Below are positions 47,875-61,480 of a DNA stretch of 64,000 bases, piece after piece. The notes under the pieces were generated by a model, which saw only the letters and a list, made by a program, of their open reading frames with translations, ran no database searches and was not told the origin of the DNA. A program made the translations under genes and the position numbers. Positions within the stretch are counted from its first letter, which is position 1; every line of letters starts with the position of its first letter. The stretch spans positions 2,053,256 to 2,117,255 of the forward strand of contig VZSE01010018.1 in the NCBI GenBank assembly GCA_013398275.1, given 5' to 3'. The stretch comes from Promerops cafer (lineage: Eukaryota > Chordata > Aves > Passeriformes > Nectariniidae).

Positions 47875-50800
47875 ATTTTGAAATGAAAAGGTGGTCTGTG
47901 AAAGAAATGTTCCCTCAAGTTTATTTTAACCCTTTGGGTAATAAGCTGAAATGTTACATCAATTCTGTGGATTTCACTCCCACACCTAACAACCTCAAAT
48001 TTGAAACTCTTACAAACCAAAAGAAAATTTCTATTTCCATATTAGACAATGAGTCAAATAAATTTTGTCTCTTAAGAGCAGAATACAACCTGGCAGAACT
48101 TAAGAGTGAGAGGAGTCCAGGGTTCACAAGCTTGAGCACCAAGAGTCCAAATGAATGAATGGGGAGTGTCATTTGATACTGTTTCATTTGGGTTGGGTTT
48201 TTTCCTTCAAATGGATATTGGTTTCAAAGGCATGCAATATAATTTATTTTTCTTTTTCCAAAAATGATAGAAAAATATTAATAAATTTGATTAGTAATGG
48301 ACTGAATATTTTTGGTGTGTCTTTACCCAAAAAATCTGGGAATCCAAGAGTATGAGTCCTAAGACAGTTTGGAAAGCAGTTTTCCCTGTGAATAAAGGGA
48401 AACTGTGTGCTGATGTAGTGTAATTTGCTGCACATTTATTGAGGTGTGAATGCCTGGTATTTCAAATTAAAAGCTGCTGCTATGAGTTCACTAGCTAAAG
48501 TAGTGACAGGAGTGAAGAAGAAAATTTTAAACAACTGAAATCTGTAAGAATTGATGGAGAGGTAGAAGTTATAAACTTGTCCTCATGTTTTGTTTGCCTC
48601 ATGCTTTCTGATGGTCCTCACTGAATAATGAAAATGCCTGTTGACTGATTTGCTGAATTCTAAGAATGAAGCAAGTGTAAAGGCAGGCTGAAAAAATACT
48701 GTGCTACAACTTGCTTTTAAAGAACTCTGATATCATCAAGGCTTAAGAGGGCCACTTTTCTATGAAAAAAAAAAAGATCACATGGCACTTCTCTTGCAGG
48801 TGGATTTAGGAAAGCAGCCTGCCATTTCTGCATTGCATCGAACCACTTCATAAATTTAGGGACTTAGACATTTGGCTAGATTACAGGTTTTTGTTTTCAG
48901 CCCAGGAAGGCTGCAGTTTCCTAAATAAAATCCCGAGAAAATTTTGGTAATTAATTTTTCAAATAACTATGTTTACGGTGTCTGTACCCTGTCCAGAGGT
49001 ATAATGTTTCTGTCTAATAAAGGAAACATATAAGAACTCTGACTATAAGACTCTCAGTTGTTGGCTCAAGGGTTTTTGAAGAACTTCTATGCCTCAGAAA
49101 TGTAACATATATTTACTTAGCATCCTGTACATTTTATTAGTGGAGTATCTCTCTTTAAACTTGTCAGTTGTGTATTTGATGACATGTAGGGCACAGTAGC
49201 TTTTAACTATGTTTATCAGACTCACCTAGAGACAGAATCTTCAAAGTGGCTTTCTGAACTTTCCAGATGTAGTTGAAATATGTGATCTTGTCATTAGGAG
49301 TTTATTTATAATTTACTTTCTTTGCAAAGCTCCCAAGATAGATTCCAAGGGATCCCTGGATAGAGAGAAAAAAACCCCAAAGTAATTATTAAACATAATT
49401 TCTCTTGGTTAGCTGTTGTTTGCTGGGTTTTGTTGGCTTTGCTTCTTTGTTGTCTGGGTAGCTACGCTCAGCAGACTGCAGGGTCTGACTGTATGAAGCG
49501 GTTCCCGTTTTGGTAACAACAGATTCCTTGCACCAGAGAGCTGATGTTCAAAGGCACTGCAGTTACCACTGCTCATGTTGAACAGAGTGTGGAATTTGAC
49601 CTTTATGAAAGAATTGCAAAGAGGCTTTGAAATCCCTGTAAGGATATCCACGGAAAACAGAGAGGGGTTTGGAACAGGGAAGTTTTAGTGAGTTTCGGAG
49701 AACAGCATGTTATCCACCTCCCTGTCCTGTGTACCCTCGGCCACCCTTCAGTTCCTGAAAAACGTCACTGCAATATTCTGTGATACTCCATTTTTCCCAC
49801 TTAGAGTCTGTCTTAATAAGATACAAACCTGTTCCTTTTCCTTATAGTCAGCTCACAGCCTTTTGTTAGAAGGATCATCTGTGCCTGTCTGATTCAAAGA
49901 AAGACCTTTGCCATCTATTTATATGCAGTGTTGAAGACAGGATGCTGAGCAAGAAGGCTCTTGGATTTAACCCATTATGGCCATTTTTATGCTACATAAG
50001 GGATTGAGGGTTGCATTCCTCCTATTGCTCCTATTGCTCCAGGCATCTCTCCCACTAGCGTGGAAGCATGTGTTTTCAAAGTGTAGCACAGCTTTCCACT
50101 CTTTGTGGAGAAAACTGGTGTATTAAGAAGGATCTGCTCAATGTCCTTGTGTTGCTGTCCCAAACTTCAGTTTTGGATCTTGAGAAGGCAAGACTTTGTA
50201 CAGATGGATTTCACAACGGAAACTGTGCCTTTCAAGCTGCCATTGCCACCTAATAATCAAAAGTGAAAAGATAGAAAAGATACCTGTATTCCCTAATGCC
50301 TGCATCTCCCTAGGATTATACTCAAGGACATATTCTTTTGAGGATATGCAAATGAAGTGCTTAGAGCCAACATTATGGATCAAATTTACTTTGTTACAAA
50401 AGTAGTTATGTTTTGGGGGCTATTTTAAAGGTAAATGAGCATGGACATGGGAAGTTTATTTTCTGTCTGTGCAATAATTCTCTAAGATGCCTGGTAGCAC
50501 ATGTTGCTGGTCTCTTCCAGCCAGCTGGTGGGTTCCCAGGCAGAGTCTGTCACACGCTCGTGTCACATGGAATCCCCATGCACTTGCAAATGCTCTGATC
50601 CCTGGAGAGAGGCATGGGCCTTTGGGGGCTGAAATGCTCAGTCATTGAGCTGAGATGTTCTGCTTAGGAATTCAGGGCACAATGTAAACCTAGCTGTGGA
50701 TCGTGCCATTCCACCTCTTTTTTTTTTTTCTTCCCCTCCTTTTCATAAGTCCTGGATGTGATATGTTTCACAATGATATGTTTCGTCTTATGTTGTTGCT

Positions 50801-52349
50801 CTCAGATTGCACGTGTGAGAACACAGCATCTCAGAAAAGATTTACAAACATGGGTGCGGTGACTGATGGCACTTTATTTGTGAAGGAAAAGGCATATGTT
50901 TGCCTTGTGGTGTGTGGATCAAAATCCAGTGAAAAGTGAACTGACTACATCAGTAAAAGGCATGTTATTTACCCCTTCCTGTCCTCCCCCCCAGAATAAA
51001 AGGCAGGAAAATGCTGAATGCTATGTGGAGATAACATACAATTTATTGATTCTCTCTGTATGCTTTATGGCTATAATGGACTTTATGAAAACCCTAAGCC
51101 TGTCCATTTTATCTTTGTAAATAATTGACTGAGAGCACTGTTCTAAATAGGGTAAGTGGAATGAGATACATGCAAGGAGAAGACTGTACAAGTAATTATA
51201 TGTATATGGTACATTTCAGCCTGTTTTGGCTAATTTCAAATACATTTTTTCATAGCGTCTGAAAATTAGAGATCTAATTTTTGGCTCAAGTCTGTTGTCA
51301 CAACTATCCTTAGCTCTACTGTAATTTGCATTTCAAGTGCACTGGAATCTCTGAGCACCGTCTCTGCGTGTTGTATGATTACTGTTAATACTTGATTTCA
51401 CAGTTATTTACAGCCTTGATGTGTTGCTTGACTGTTGCTAATACCTCATTTACTATTCTGACCACCCTGAACATCCCTCCTACATGATATTTCCTGGAGT
51501 GTCTAGTCTTTTATCCCCTGGCTGTAACTTCTAATTCCTCTCTGGCTGTAAAACAGTCTCATACCTTTGCATCACAAAGTATTTTTACTTTTGTGTTGCA
51601 GGGCTCAACACGGATACCAGGGAGCATAGCAACACTACTTCATAGTCTGAATTTGGGGACCTTTAGTGTCCTAAGGAGTTGACTTGGAGAAGCCCAGGTT
51701 CATACAGCTCCTGGGTCCAACTAGGTACAAGGCCACATATATTCTGCCTGAGTTCAGGTTGCCCCTGAAAGAACAACTCCATCCTCTTGCTAGTGGCATT
51801 CATTTCCCCCTGGCTTTTTGTGCTGGTGCTTAGTTTATATGACTATTAAATGAGCCAGATGAAGGATTGATCCTGCTGCAAACTAATCTTGTATTTCTTC
51901 TGGTTTGCTTCTTGGGACAGTTCCCTAACCTGCTTTAGGATGCACCCGTGAGAGGCAAGTGTCAGCACAAACAAGGTGGAGGAGCAAATGACCCAGCTCA
52001 GGGAGGAGAGCAGAAAGGACCACCACTTCAGGCAGATGTCCTGATTTATGCTACAGATCTAGGTCTGCACACTCACTGGGAACTGGCAAATGGGAATTGC
52101 TACCTTGCATGGGAGCAGGAGTCTGCCAAAAAAGTGATTGTCAACATCACTCATCTTTAAATGGCAGCAGGTTCTGTGCCCCGATTCAGTTCCTATTGAC
52201 AAGCTCTGTCTTTGATACAGGAGATGTATGTGAAGTCTGGTGCTCCAGGCTTTGTAAGCTGTCATCTCTGCTACATGTACCCAGTGGTACAGGTTATATA
52301 AAGTACTCTCTACAATGTAAACTGGCATGAGTAAATGTCTTATAGAAGA

Positions 52350-52375
52350 TAAGCATAATTATCCAATTATGCTTA
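52350..52375. repeat. Perfect 11-bp inverted repeat with 4-nt loop
   Basis: TAAGCATAATT, loop ATCC, AATTATGCTTA. All 11 pairs are Watson-Crick. It is AT-rich, lacks a T-run after it, and has no family resemblance. Confidence 0.85.
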
Positions 52376-52811
52376 CGTATAAGCGCCCATAACATTTGCC
52401 AAACAAAAATGCAGATAATTGGAATATCTGGCTTAGCATATTCTGAAATTGGCCTTTGGGATCTCAAAATCTCTGATTCTGTCTTCCTAGTTTGGTGAGT
52501 TTGATTTCCAGTTGGGAGATTCTTTCAGCAGAGCTTAGGTTTTAAACCAGATATATACTGAAACCTCCAAAGCCTTTGCCTCAGGATCTGCCATGGGAGT
52601 TATATTCCTAGATAAACCAGAATACCATCTGTACGGCCAACTGCAATGTGAGAGACTTAAGAGATGTCTTTTAAGTAGCCAAAGGCAGCCAAAAAATAGG
52701 TAACACCTCCCTCCAGTCTACTTTACTTTTCCTAGATTGTCACAGGCCTCCAAAGGGTGTATTTCAGATTGTGACTGTAAGTTACCTGAATCTAACTTAC
52801 CTGAAACCCTA

Positions 52812-52825
52812 GGCAGGCAGGCAGG
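52812..52825. repeat. (GGCA)n short tandem repeat
   Basis: Three and a half GGCA units. Minor. Confidence 0.8.
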
Positions 52826-55800
52826 AAACAGGCAATGTCACATCATGGACCATAGATGATGTCTGAACTGAATAATAAATCCTGATGGAGATTTATTATC
52901 CATTTGCCTATTGAGTCAAAATAATTTTGACAAGACAGAATCTGAACTACAGGGGGCTGCTGCTGGTGAAACAAAAGAAATGGGTGGTAAATGAAGTTTA
53001 TGCTGTTAAATTGTGCTGATGATTTTGGCAAAGTTTATCATGGCAAGCCCTGCAGACCCTCACTCACTGAGCACTGGTGGCTTCTGTTCTGACAAAATTC
53101 ACTTCCTTTTGTGACACTTACATTGGTTATCAAGCAAAAGCTCAGCCACAGTTACAGGTAAATACACATTAGTAACTGAAGGGAGAAAGCTTTCCAGAAA
53201 CATGGTAATTAACTTAAAACTAGATACTGTTAATTTTAGAATGTTTATGTGAATCCATACATGTTAGTGGACAGAAATGCATGTCTAAATACTCTGAAGT
53301 TTGCCCTGGAGTGATGTGGTAATTACCTGGTTATGAGTTGTGCATGTTAATTTATGCAGGTGATTTATCTGGTTTATCTCGCTTTTAAAGACATTATATT
53401 TTCCTTCTTTATTTTTTTAATGCTCCTATTTTCACAACAGAGCACAGATAGCATTCCTATAATTATGAGTGCAGGCAAGAGTTGACAAGGAGAAGCAAGA
53501 GCTGAAGGTGAGGTAGCTTCTCAGTTAATCTGTGAGGAGAGATAACACAATAGCACGAAGAAGTGCAGAGATGTGGCCAGAGAAGCAAGCAGAAGGGATA
53601 CTTTTATCAGCATTGTTTCAAAGCAGCTATTACAGTAAGTACTAAAAGAGGAAAAGAAGCAATTACAGTAGTGAAGCGTAACTGAATTTTGAAATGCCTT
53701 TTAATAATGTGCAGGACAGGAACTACATCTTTACTTGAGCAACTGGGGCATGTTCTGGATGTGTCTTGCTTACCTGCTTTCAGTAGAAACAAAAATACAG
53801 AGAAAAATTTTATTTGAATTTGTTATTGAGAGCACGTGCTTATGTATTTGTAAATAAGACCTGTCATCAGAACTTTCAATGTTAAAAATGTTTTTGATAG
53901 TGGGGCCTGGGCTAGGTACAAACTGTTTCCATTGTCAATGTGTTTGAGTGCTTGTTTTGTCTGAAAAGTAATCAAAGATACAGTTTATATGAGCCTTTAA
54001 TATTCATTGTTATTTACCTCTGAAAGATTCAGCTGGTTTGCTTTGTGATTGCTTTTGTAAAAGAAATGCTGCATTGTAATCAATTTTCTGTGTGCAGTTT
54101 AAAATGTCAGGGACATTTCTGTTATTTAACCTGCAGACTCCTGCAGTATGGGATGAGGCAGAGTTTTTGAAGTAAGGCTATTTTAAGGACCAACTTCTAA
54201 GAGATTTCAGCATATCCAAGTACAATATATGCTTTCTTATTGTTTGTTTTCTTTTTAATTTAAAAGTCGAGATGCATTTCAGGAAGTAGCTAAGATGCAT
54301 TAATTGAGGCATATTTTTTTTTCACTACACTACTATTTGTCTGGTCATTCTTTTAAATATGATAAATACACATACTATTGACTGTGATCACTTTTGAGTA
54401 TTGACATTGTTGGAAAATTCATAGGAAATACTTCTGTGTTACCAAAATACATATTTGAGTGTAGAACTCAATTATAATGTTATAATCAATAATAGTTAAA
54501 GAAGCAAACTGCTCTGTGCACTAATTTAAAGAAAAAACTTTTAAAATGGAACTCCGTGGGGTTTTCGTAGATACATAGGCCTCTCTTCACTGTTGGTTGA
54601 GTTTATTTAAAGAGCTTTTCTAGTCACCTTTGAACCTAAATGATTTCTCCAGATGTACAGAAGTGAACAATGTAAAAATCTTGCTGCTTCAGCAGAACAG
54701 GATCCAGCTGGCAGGGAACTGGATCTGCAAGTCATTGGTTACAGCTGTGTTTCGATTTATGTGATGGTTGAAAAAATAAATTACTGGATTAAATGGCTAG
54801 AAAGAGGACTCTTTGTTTAGCCCTTGTGTGGGGACTGAAAGTGTTTATGGTGCTGTTTTCTTCAGAGCCTTTGCAAAGTAAGCTGGACAAATAGACTTAT
54901 TCAAAACTTGTCTGAAATGTTGTGCATTCAGCTTTATTTCTTTACAGAAGAAACTGTATGTTTTTGTATAATGCTGTCAGCCAGCAACCATTCTTAAGGT
55001 CTCTTGGCCTTTGAGAGTGGCAGTAGCATTTTAGCAATGTCTTGTAGGCATTGCAGTTTATCACTGGAAGGCAGTTTCCTTTCGTTAAAGGTTTTCAAAT
55101 GCACTTCTTGGCATGAGCACAAATACATGTAGGGACTCCGTCAAACTCATAACTTTTTAATGGGTTTAATATTTCAGCTTTGTATACCACTTACCTTTTG
55201 CTCTACATAATAGTGCTGATGTAATTGTAAATTGGGTGCACAATAATTTACAGAGCAGGCACAATGAAATCAGAAACTAATGCCAAGTGTTTGGATTATT
55301 GCATATCTTATTTTAATGTTCTATGGTGATTATGTCTTATTACCTGATATCCTGATTTTGCAAAGATTTACATGCTTAATTTTACTGAACAGTTCCACTT
55401 TGCTTAATAGGACTGAGTGGTGCTTAGAGCCCATCACAGCTTTGTTAGCTGTTTCGATAATAAATGTGTTGGGTTTTTAAAATCTTTTTAAATCTAAAGG
55501 ATTAGGGTCCTTTGAAATCTCACAAACTGCCTTTTCTACTGCAGGCAGCTTGGCTTGAAGGAGTTGAGATGTAACATGTTCCAGTGAAGTCCCCACTCCA
55601 TTGCAGTCACTGGGCTTTTTACCAGTGGCTTTTCTTAGGATACGATTTCACTTTTTAAAGTGCATTTTAATGCTTTTACTTATAACCAATATGCCAAGAC
55701 CCACAAGTGATTTTTCTTAAGTAGTGAAACTGTTGCTAGTAGTGCCAGTGAAGTGATAGGCTACCAAATGTGAACAAAAGATTTGGTATTAGGCCACCAG

Positions 55801-56119
55801 GAGTTTTGAAGGCTTCTTGCAGGAGCTATGGAGAGCAAAATAATAGCATAGAACTTTCAGTCATGGCAGACAGTGAGCATATAGTGAATTTTTTAGAGAT
55901 TTAGCTGGCTTTCAGCATAATAGTTTGTAAAGCCAGGAGCTTTTCAGCACTTATATCTGTTTATTCAGCAATATTTCCTTGTAATTATTTTAGTCTGACC
56001 ATTAGTTTCCTTTTACAGTCATATAGTCCGTAGCTGTAGCCGAGTATCAGTTACGTCCTATTTATTAAAACATTTCTAAAATGGTGCATAAATGTGAAAA
56101 ATTATGGTTGGGATTAGAT

Positions 56120-56560
56120 CATAATTGTTGTTCTATCAAGATCTAATTGCTTTTTAAAATCGGTTTGCACAAATTGTTTTCAAAAGATTGCCTTTTTAAA
56201 ATCCTACAAAGCCCTGACCAAGGAGAGATAAATACCAGAACAGGAGTTCCAAGGCAAAAATGAAATCAAACAAGTTGGCCAAATTCCATCATAAGCCACC
56301 CTCAGAAATACCAGAGAGAAGCTTAAAATATTTTAAATAGAATATTTCCCCTCCCCCCTTTTCTTTTATTGTTGTCCCCGAGCAGCATTATTACATTAAG
56401 AGCCATGCGACAGAAAGTCGTGGTGATGCAGAATAAATAACCATAATGTATCAAAAGCAGACAAAGGTGTGATTGATCTGTCTGGAATTGGCAGACTCTT
56501 TCGCTGTGTCAGGCTGTTTCTTTGATCAATGAAGGTATAGCCTCTGACCTTTAAAAAAAA
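56120..56560. promoter_or_regulatory. Enhancer-like non-coding block
   Basis: Dense developmental-factor motifs are seen in a repeat-free stretch: homeodomain-type ATTA/TAAT cores, ACAAAGG at 56461-56467 (SOX/TCF type), TGATTGAT at 56470-56477 (PBX/HOX type) with CTGTC just after it (MEIS-like), TTTGATCAA near 56521, and TGACCTT at 56545-56551 (nuclear-receptor half-site). No open frame of note. The texture is that of a vertebrate conserved non-coding element; conservation itself cannot be seen here. Confidence 0.35.
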
Positions 56561-57123
56561 TCAATGAGATTGATTGAAAGGAGAGAGAGAGAACTATGAG
56601 AATGCAGGATAGCTTTAACCTTCACTGTCTAGAAAATTTAAGATATTCTGGTTTTGCAGGCATTGAACCTATTTTCTATTTTCCTCTTAAAATGCTTTGC
56701 TTTTCCCCAGACTGCTTTTGAAACCTCTAAAAACCACGTTGTAGAAATGTTGTGTCTGAATGTTTCTCACAAATGTTTATCTTCAGATTGCCTTGTTAAG
56801 AAAATAGGAGTGTTTTGTCCTACAGCAGAATTCTGTACATTCTCGTAGTGTTTGCAGCATGTACCAAATACCCTTAATTTCCTTTTGCAAACTCGGATTT
56901 TTATGTGGCAAATACACAGCTCAGAATCAGTGCTCAGAGAAATGGTTCAGGTCATTTCAGAAACATTATCCACCTGAATAAAGGGACCTGTATTGCCCTA
57001 TTTCAGGATCAGACCGACTGGTGATTGCAGCAATAGTGTGCAACCAGCATGGAGGGGTGACTTCTGGGAATAGATAGCATATTTTGGTGATCTAGTTCTA
57101 TGTAATCTTGTGTTTTTATCAAT

Positions 57124-57168
57124 TATATATATATGTGTGTGTGTATGTGGGTGTGGGTGTGTGTGTAT
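57124..57168. repeat. (TA)n(TG)n microsatellite
   Basis: Short TA alternation followed by imperfect TG repeats with GGTGTGG interruptions. Confidence 0.9.
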
Positions 57169-57274
57169 GCAGGTATACCTACACGTCAGGAAACAGTAAA
57201 AATGTCATACTGGAAAATTTACAAAACAGGATTTTTAAAATAGTGCTTAGCACTTCACGTCTTTCTTTGAACAG

Positions 57275-57409
57275 ACTACAAATGCAGACCCGGCTGTTTA
57301 GGCAAAAACAGCTTTTTGAACAGTTGGAATTTCATTTTAGTACCAGGCCCTTCCTTTCTTCACATTGTGTTGATGCTTTATTAAGTAGTAACACAAAGCA
57401 ATTAGTGAA
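57275..57409 (+). other. Candidate 135-nt exon
   Basis: The acceptor is CGTCTTTCTTTGAACAG (AG at 57273-57274) and the donor is GTGAA|GTAAGT at 57409/57410, an intact GTAAGT with A instead of G at the last exon base. One frame is open through it as part of a 101-codon frame, but the upstream half of that frame is a TG repeat, so coding is unlikely. Confidence 0.27.
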
Positions 57410-58557
57410 GTAAGTATAAAAAGTATTCATAAATAGAAAAGTTAATTCATTCATTGCTTCATGTTCTCACAGCTCAAGGAAACATAGGTCAAAAAAAGTA
57501 TACATATCACACTGGCTTGTTTTCACAAATAACTACTTTTTTAATTGAAAGTGTCAGTAAAATCAAGGTCTATTGAATAGAATTCACACAAAAAGTAATA
57601 CAAACTGCAATAATTTCTGCTGTCATATGTCTGTGTTTTAATAAAGGGCAAGTAAATTGACAAGTCAGCAAGGAGATGGTATAATAGCATTTCTTGAGTA
57701 AGATGGAGCTTGCGTAGGAAGAGAAGGATATTGCTGTTTCTCTGTAATTTTATTTCTGGGATTTTCTTTCTGTAATAGATTGTGTAGGCTATATATATTT
57801 TCAATACTTCATGATCAGGTGGGAATTTCAGCTAAGTTAAAAAAGGCACTCTTACTAAATTACAAGATGAGTTCTGGATGTAGCATTTCTAAACAAGAAA
57901 ATAGAAGGGTAGATTTTTTTTATGGCAAATCTGGGACTAGATAGCTGTGGGAATTTTCAGAAGTCTTTACCCCCTTTCTGTTCATCAGTGAGGTGAGAAG
58001 GTGTTAGGGACAATCATACAGAATTATAGTGTAGGTCATTCCAACTAGGCACAGGTCATTCTAACGGTGTTACTCTTCTAAATAATTTAAATGCTACATT
58101 AAGAGGATCTTTATTTTATGAATATCCCTTCCATGTGCACTGTGATGAAGAAACTTTTGCTTCTTGAAAAATGAAAGGGATGAGTTTATTATGTCCCAGT
58201 TAGAGCACACTGAGGATATGAAGATGAGAACTGTAAAATCAGAATAACATTTGATATTAGTGCATTTCTCTCTTCCCATTAGATACGTTCTGATTTTACT
58301 CCAATGGTATCTAATTCTTCTCATCGCATTTTCTTAACATTACTATCTGTTATCCCAGATAGTCCTTAGTCCTTATCTGTCACACAAAGTTTGCATTAAT
58401 ATTGCAAATCACCTCACTCTTGCTGTTTAAGAAACAAAAGGCTTATCTTGTATTTGAGCAGGTTCTGATATCTGACATGCATGTCCAGTCTCACCTCTCC
58501 TCCCTCTCTGTCCAGAAGTAATAATCCAGGAAACGTCTTCCTTTTTCTTCTCTTCCC

Positions 58558-58579
58558 TTTTTTTTTTTTTTTTTTTTTC
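58558..58579. repeat. Poly(T) run
   Basis: An uninterrupted T-run of about 21 nt. No attached retroelement body was recognised. Confidence 0.85.
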
Positions 58580-59879
58580 AATTTTTGGGTGCTTTCAGCA
58601 ATGGCTGCTCCCCTTTCTGTTCCTCACAGGCACAAACTGCATCTTTCCAGTGTGGATGTGGATGCTGTCCCCTTGTGGATGATGCTCACAGTCTGAGCCG
58701 CTGCCTGCAAAACTGAGCAGTGCCCTTCAGCCAGTTTAAGGTGGTGTCTGGTGCAGTGCATTCATTTAGCATTACTAAAGGACAAAATTAAGGTTCTTTT
58801 TGTTTCTCATCCCCCTGCCAGCTAAAGCTTTCCCAGAAAAGAGGCAAAGCTGAGGTCATTTTTTTTCCATCTGTGAGGGGTCAGTGACTGCAACCAAGCT
58901 GTTCCTGGATGAGGTATAAGCCTGTTAAAAAGCACCTATGCTAGCAGCTGAATAATTTTTGAGACCAATTTTTTATATTTCTAATGAAAACAGCAGGTCA
59001 TTATATCCAGCAGTCGATCGATCCAATTATAACCTGTTTTGGACAGCATGGAGCCCTGCCCAGACAGACCCCCGACCTCGGCCTTTGCTTCTGCCATGAG
59101 ACCTCTGTTTGCTGCCCCTGTCCCACACCCACTGCTAGCATCTCTAGGAGCACAAATTCCTCCCCAAAATACCATTGCCACAGCTAATTCTACTATTTGG
59201 TGTTCTCCACGCTGCCTGGACTGGGGCTGTGCATTCGGTCTGTCCATATGAGAAGCAGATCTATGGTTAAAAAAGGTGTGGCTCTGCTTGGAAACAGAGG
59301 CAGAGTGTACAGGCAGTGATGTAAGCGTAAATGTACCAGAGTTTTCTTTCTCTATTATTATTTAAGTCTAACAGAATAAATCAGACTTAAGAGACCTGAA
59401 TTCTGGATACCTGCTACCTGGATTTTTTCTTTCCTCCTGAGAAAATCAGAGACGGATATGTGAGAATTGCAGAGCATTTTTATGAAAAGCTCTTAGATCT
59501 TTTCCTGCACAGGAATAAAAAAAAAAAAAAAAAGTTTAATGGTTGACATTTGATCTTCATACAGTAAATAATATTTACAGGCAAGAATTTAAAGTGGTTC
59601 TGTTCATAGTCAAGCCTGATGGTTCTTTTCTCCTTGCATTGCATGAGGATTTACTGTACTGTGGATGCAAAATGTAAATGGTGGGCAATTCTGTGAAATT
59701 CAGACACGCACACAAAACTGTCTTTCCAACTTTTTCACACTTACCTTCAAACTGAAAATGGATTTTCCTGGTGGCTGATTAACCAGAAATGAGTTGTTTC
59801 TAACTAGGTTGAGGGGAGGAGGGTTCTGTAATATTGGATTAGTAAAAGGAGTGAACAGCTTTAGTTTAATTCAACTAGT

Positions 59880-60330
59880 CTTCTATTTTTAATCTCCAAG
59901 GAAACAGCTGAGTTGAATGTTAATTAAACAGCAGTCTTTGATCCACCCAGCCACTCCCGGAGGCATAATAATAATATATAAGTGCACAGCAGCACATATA
60001 TAATAAGTACATTTAAAGGAGTGCATCTAATCTCACCATATTCGCATTTAAAACACTTCTTGCTGACCCACTCTGATATTATTTAAATAGGGAAAGGAAA
60101 AAAGAGGAGAAAATGCTAAGCTAAACTTTGATGGTCTGAAGGTAGGGCAGCAGAGCAACTGTGAGTTCCTATTATGAGGATGTATAAGGGTTAATGATTA
60201 GAAGAGTGGAATCAGGAAAGACCTTAAGCCCAGATCTATGACAGTGGTAATTGAGCTGATTGATTACGACATCCCGTTTCAGACGACTATTGATTTAATC
60301 TAGTCTGCAGTCCCATTGGCCCCAGAGGTG
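59880..60330. promoter_or_regulatory. Enhancer-like non-coding block
   Basis: An AT-rich block with TTAATTAA-type homeodomain cores (near 59920), TGATTGATTACGAC near 60257, and CCCATTGGCC near 60311 (an ATTGG CCAAT-box core on the minus strand). No repeat and no coding frame. Conserved-element status is a guess from texture. Confidence 0.28.
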
Positions 60331-61080
60331 CTCCCGAGTGAGGCTCAGCACTTGAACCTGGGTACTCTTCCCTACTCACCGTCTGGATATAAATTTCCAG
60401 AATCTGCAACCATTTATAATTTTCACTCATCTCCATCCTTTTATTCAGAAGCTTCTAATTTCATCAGGCTAATGTTTTTAACCATTGAGGGGAGAGGCAC
60501 AGGGAAAATGAAGTGGCACAGACTGAAAAGGGTGGGTTTTTTTTTAAAAAAAAGGCAAGGCAGAGAGCCGGGGCTCTGTGGCCAGTATTTGCATCTGTTG
60601 TCTCTGATTCGCAGAGCTAGCAAAGGCTGCTTTTGGAGGCAGTCCACAAAGCTGGGCTATCAGTAGGCAGTTTGCTGTACGCGCACGTTCAATTATTAAA
60701 ATAGTAGACTTTTTTTTCCTTCTGATAGCCATAGCGAGGTCATGACATTAATTTATCCAGGGTATTGTGGGTAACTATACAGAAAAAAAGCATAAAGGGC
60801 ACAGATGCTGGAGCAGCAAAAAATGGATGGGTCTGAGCAAAAGGAGATTAAGAGGCGATGACCAATCTAATGTACGTATAGCAGTAAGAAGCCGGCATCC
60901 GTCACAGACTGTTGATGGCAATAAGTATTTTAAGCCATGCTGTGCATGTGGTAATTTTTTTTTTTTTTTTATACCTCAGTAACTGCTAAGCTGAATGCTG
61001 TAATCCTGTATTTTTTCAGTTTCCCAAATCTGATTTTGGTCTTGTTTTTGTTGTCTCATGCTTGGCGTTCTTCGCTCGCT

Positions 61081-61127
61081 CTCTGTCTGTGGGTGTGTGT
61101 CTGTCTCTGTCTCTCCCTTTCTCTGAG
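61081..61127. repeat. TC/TG-rich simple sequence
   Basis: CTCTCTGTCTGTGGGTGTGT followed by CTGTCTCTGTCTCTC units. Pyrimidine-rich on the plus strand. Confidence 0.7.
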
Positions 61128-61189
61128 ATTACAAACTTAACTGTTTCCTAATTGTCTACTTTCCTCCGTCCTTTTCCTATGAAATTAAT

Positions 61190-61480
61190 CACCATCACCT
61201 CGACTGGTCCCAAGCGCGCACTAACTGGGCTTAGGGCGTGTACCCAGTGTTTTGGCTTCCTTCCTTTACTTTGGGGCTGTGTGTCATTTTCTTTTGGACC
61301 TTTCCTGCAAGTGGATGCCCTTCCCATTCGCTGCTGCTGCCGCCGTAAGGTTGCCAAAAGGCTACCTGAGCCGGGACTGCAGCGCTGCATCCTGGGACCT
61401 GCCCGCCCGGCTATGCCGAGGGCTTCCACGGCACCAGGCAGCTCTGAGAATCGGCTGGTGAATTGCGTATCACCTGTCCC
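61190..61480. other. GC-rich, CpG-containing patch
   Basis: It contains GCGCGC, GCCGCCGTAAGG (a possible donor at 61344/61345) and GCCCGCCCGG. A C9 run then ends in AGTATATAAT. It could be a small CpG-containing exon or promoter of the host locus, but no complete signal set was found. Confidence 0.3.

Larger units (their letters stand above)
46552..56119. other. AT-rich non-coding DNA
   Basis: Only the 15-bp tandem repeat, the small inverted repeat, a GGCA repeat and a 9-bp duplication (CCTATTGCT twice near 50021) stand out. Confidence 0.6.
56561..59879. other. AT-rich non-coding DNA
   Basis: It contains the TA/TG microsatellite and candidate exon near 57.1-57.4 kb and the poly(T) at 58.56 kb. 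Nothing else was recognised. Confidence 0.55.

Noticed and set aside
58010..58075. Possible minus-strand CR1 end (ATCATACAGAATTATAG with ATTCCAACTAGGC)
   Set aside because: The match to the CR1 terminus is too weak, and the following sequence does not continue as CR1.
59741..59830. Minus-strand donor TTTGAAG|GTAAGT
   Set aside because: The upstream acceptor is poor and nothing else supports antisense transcription.
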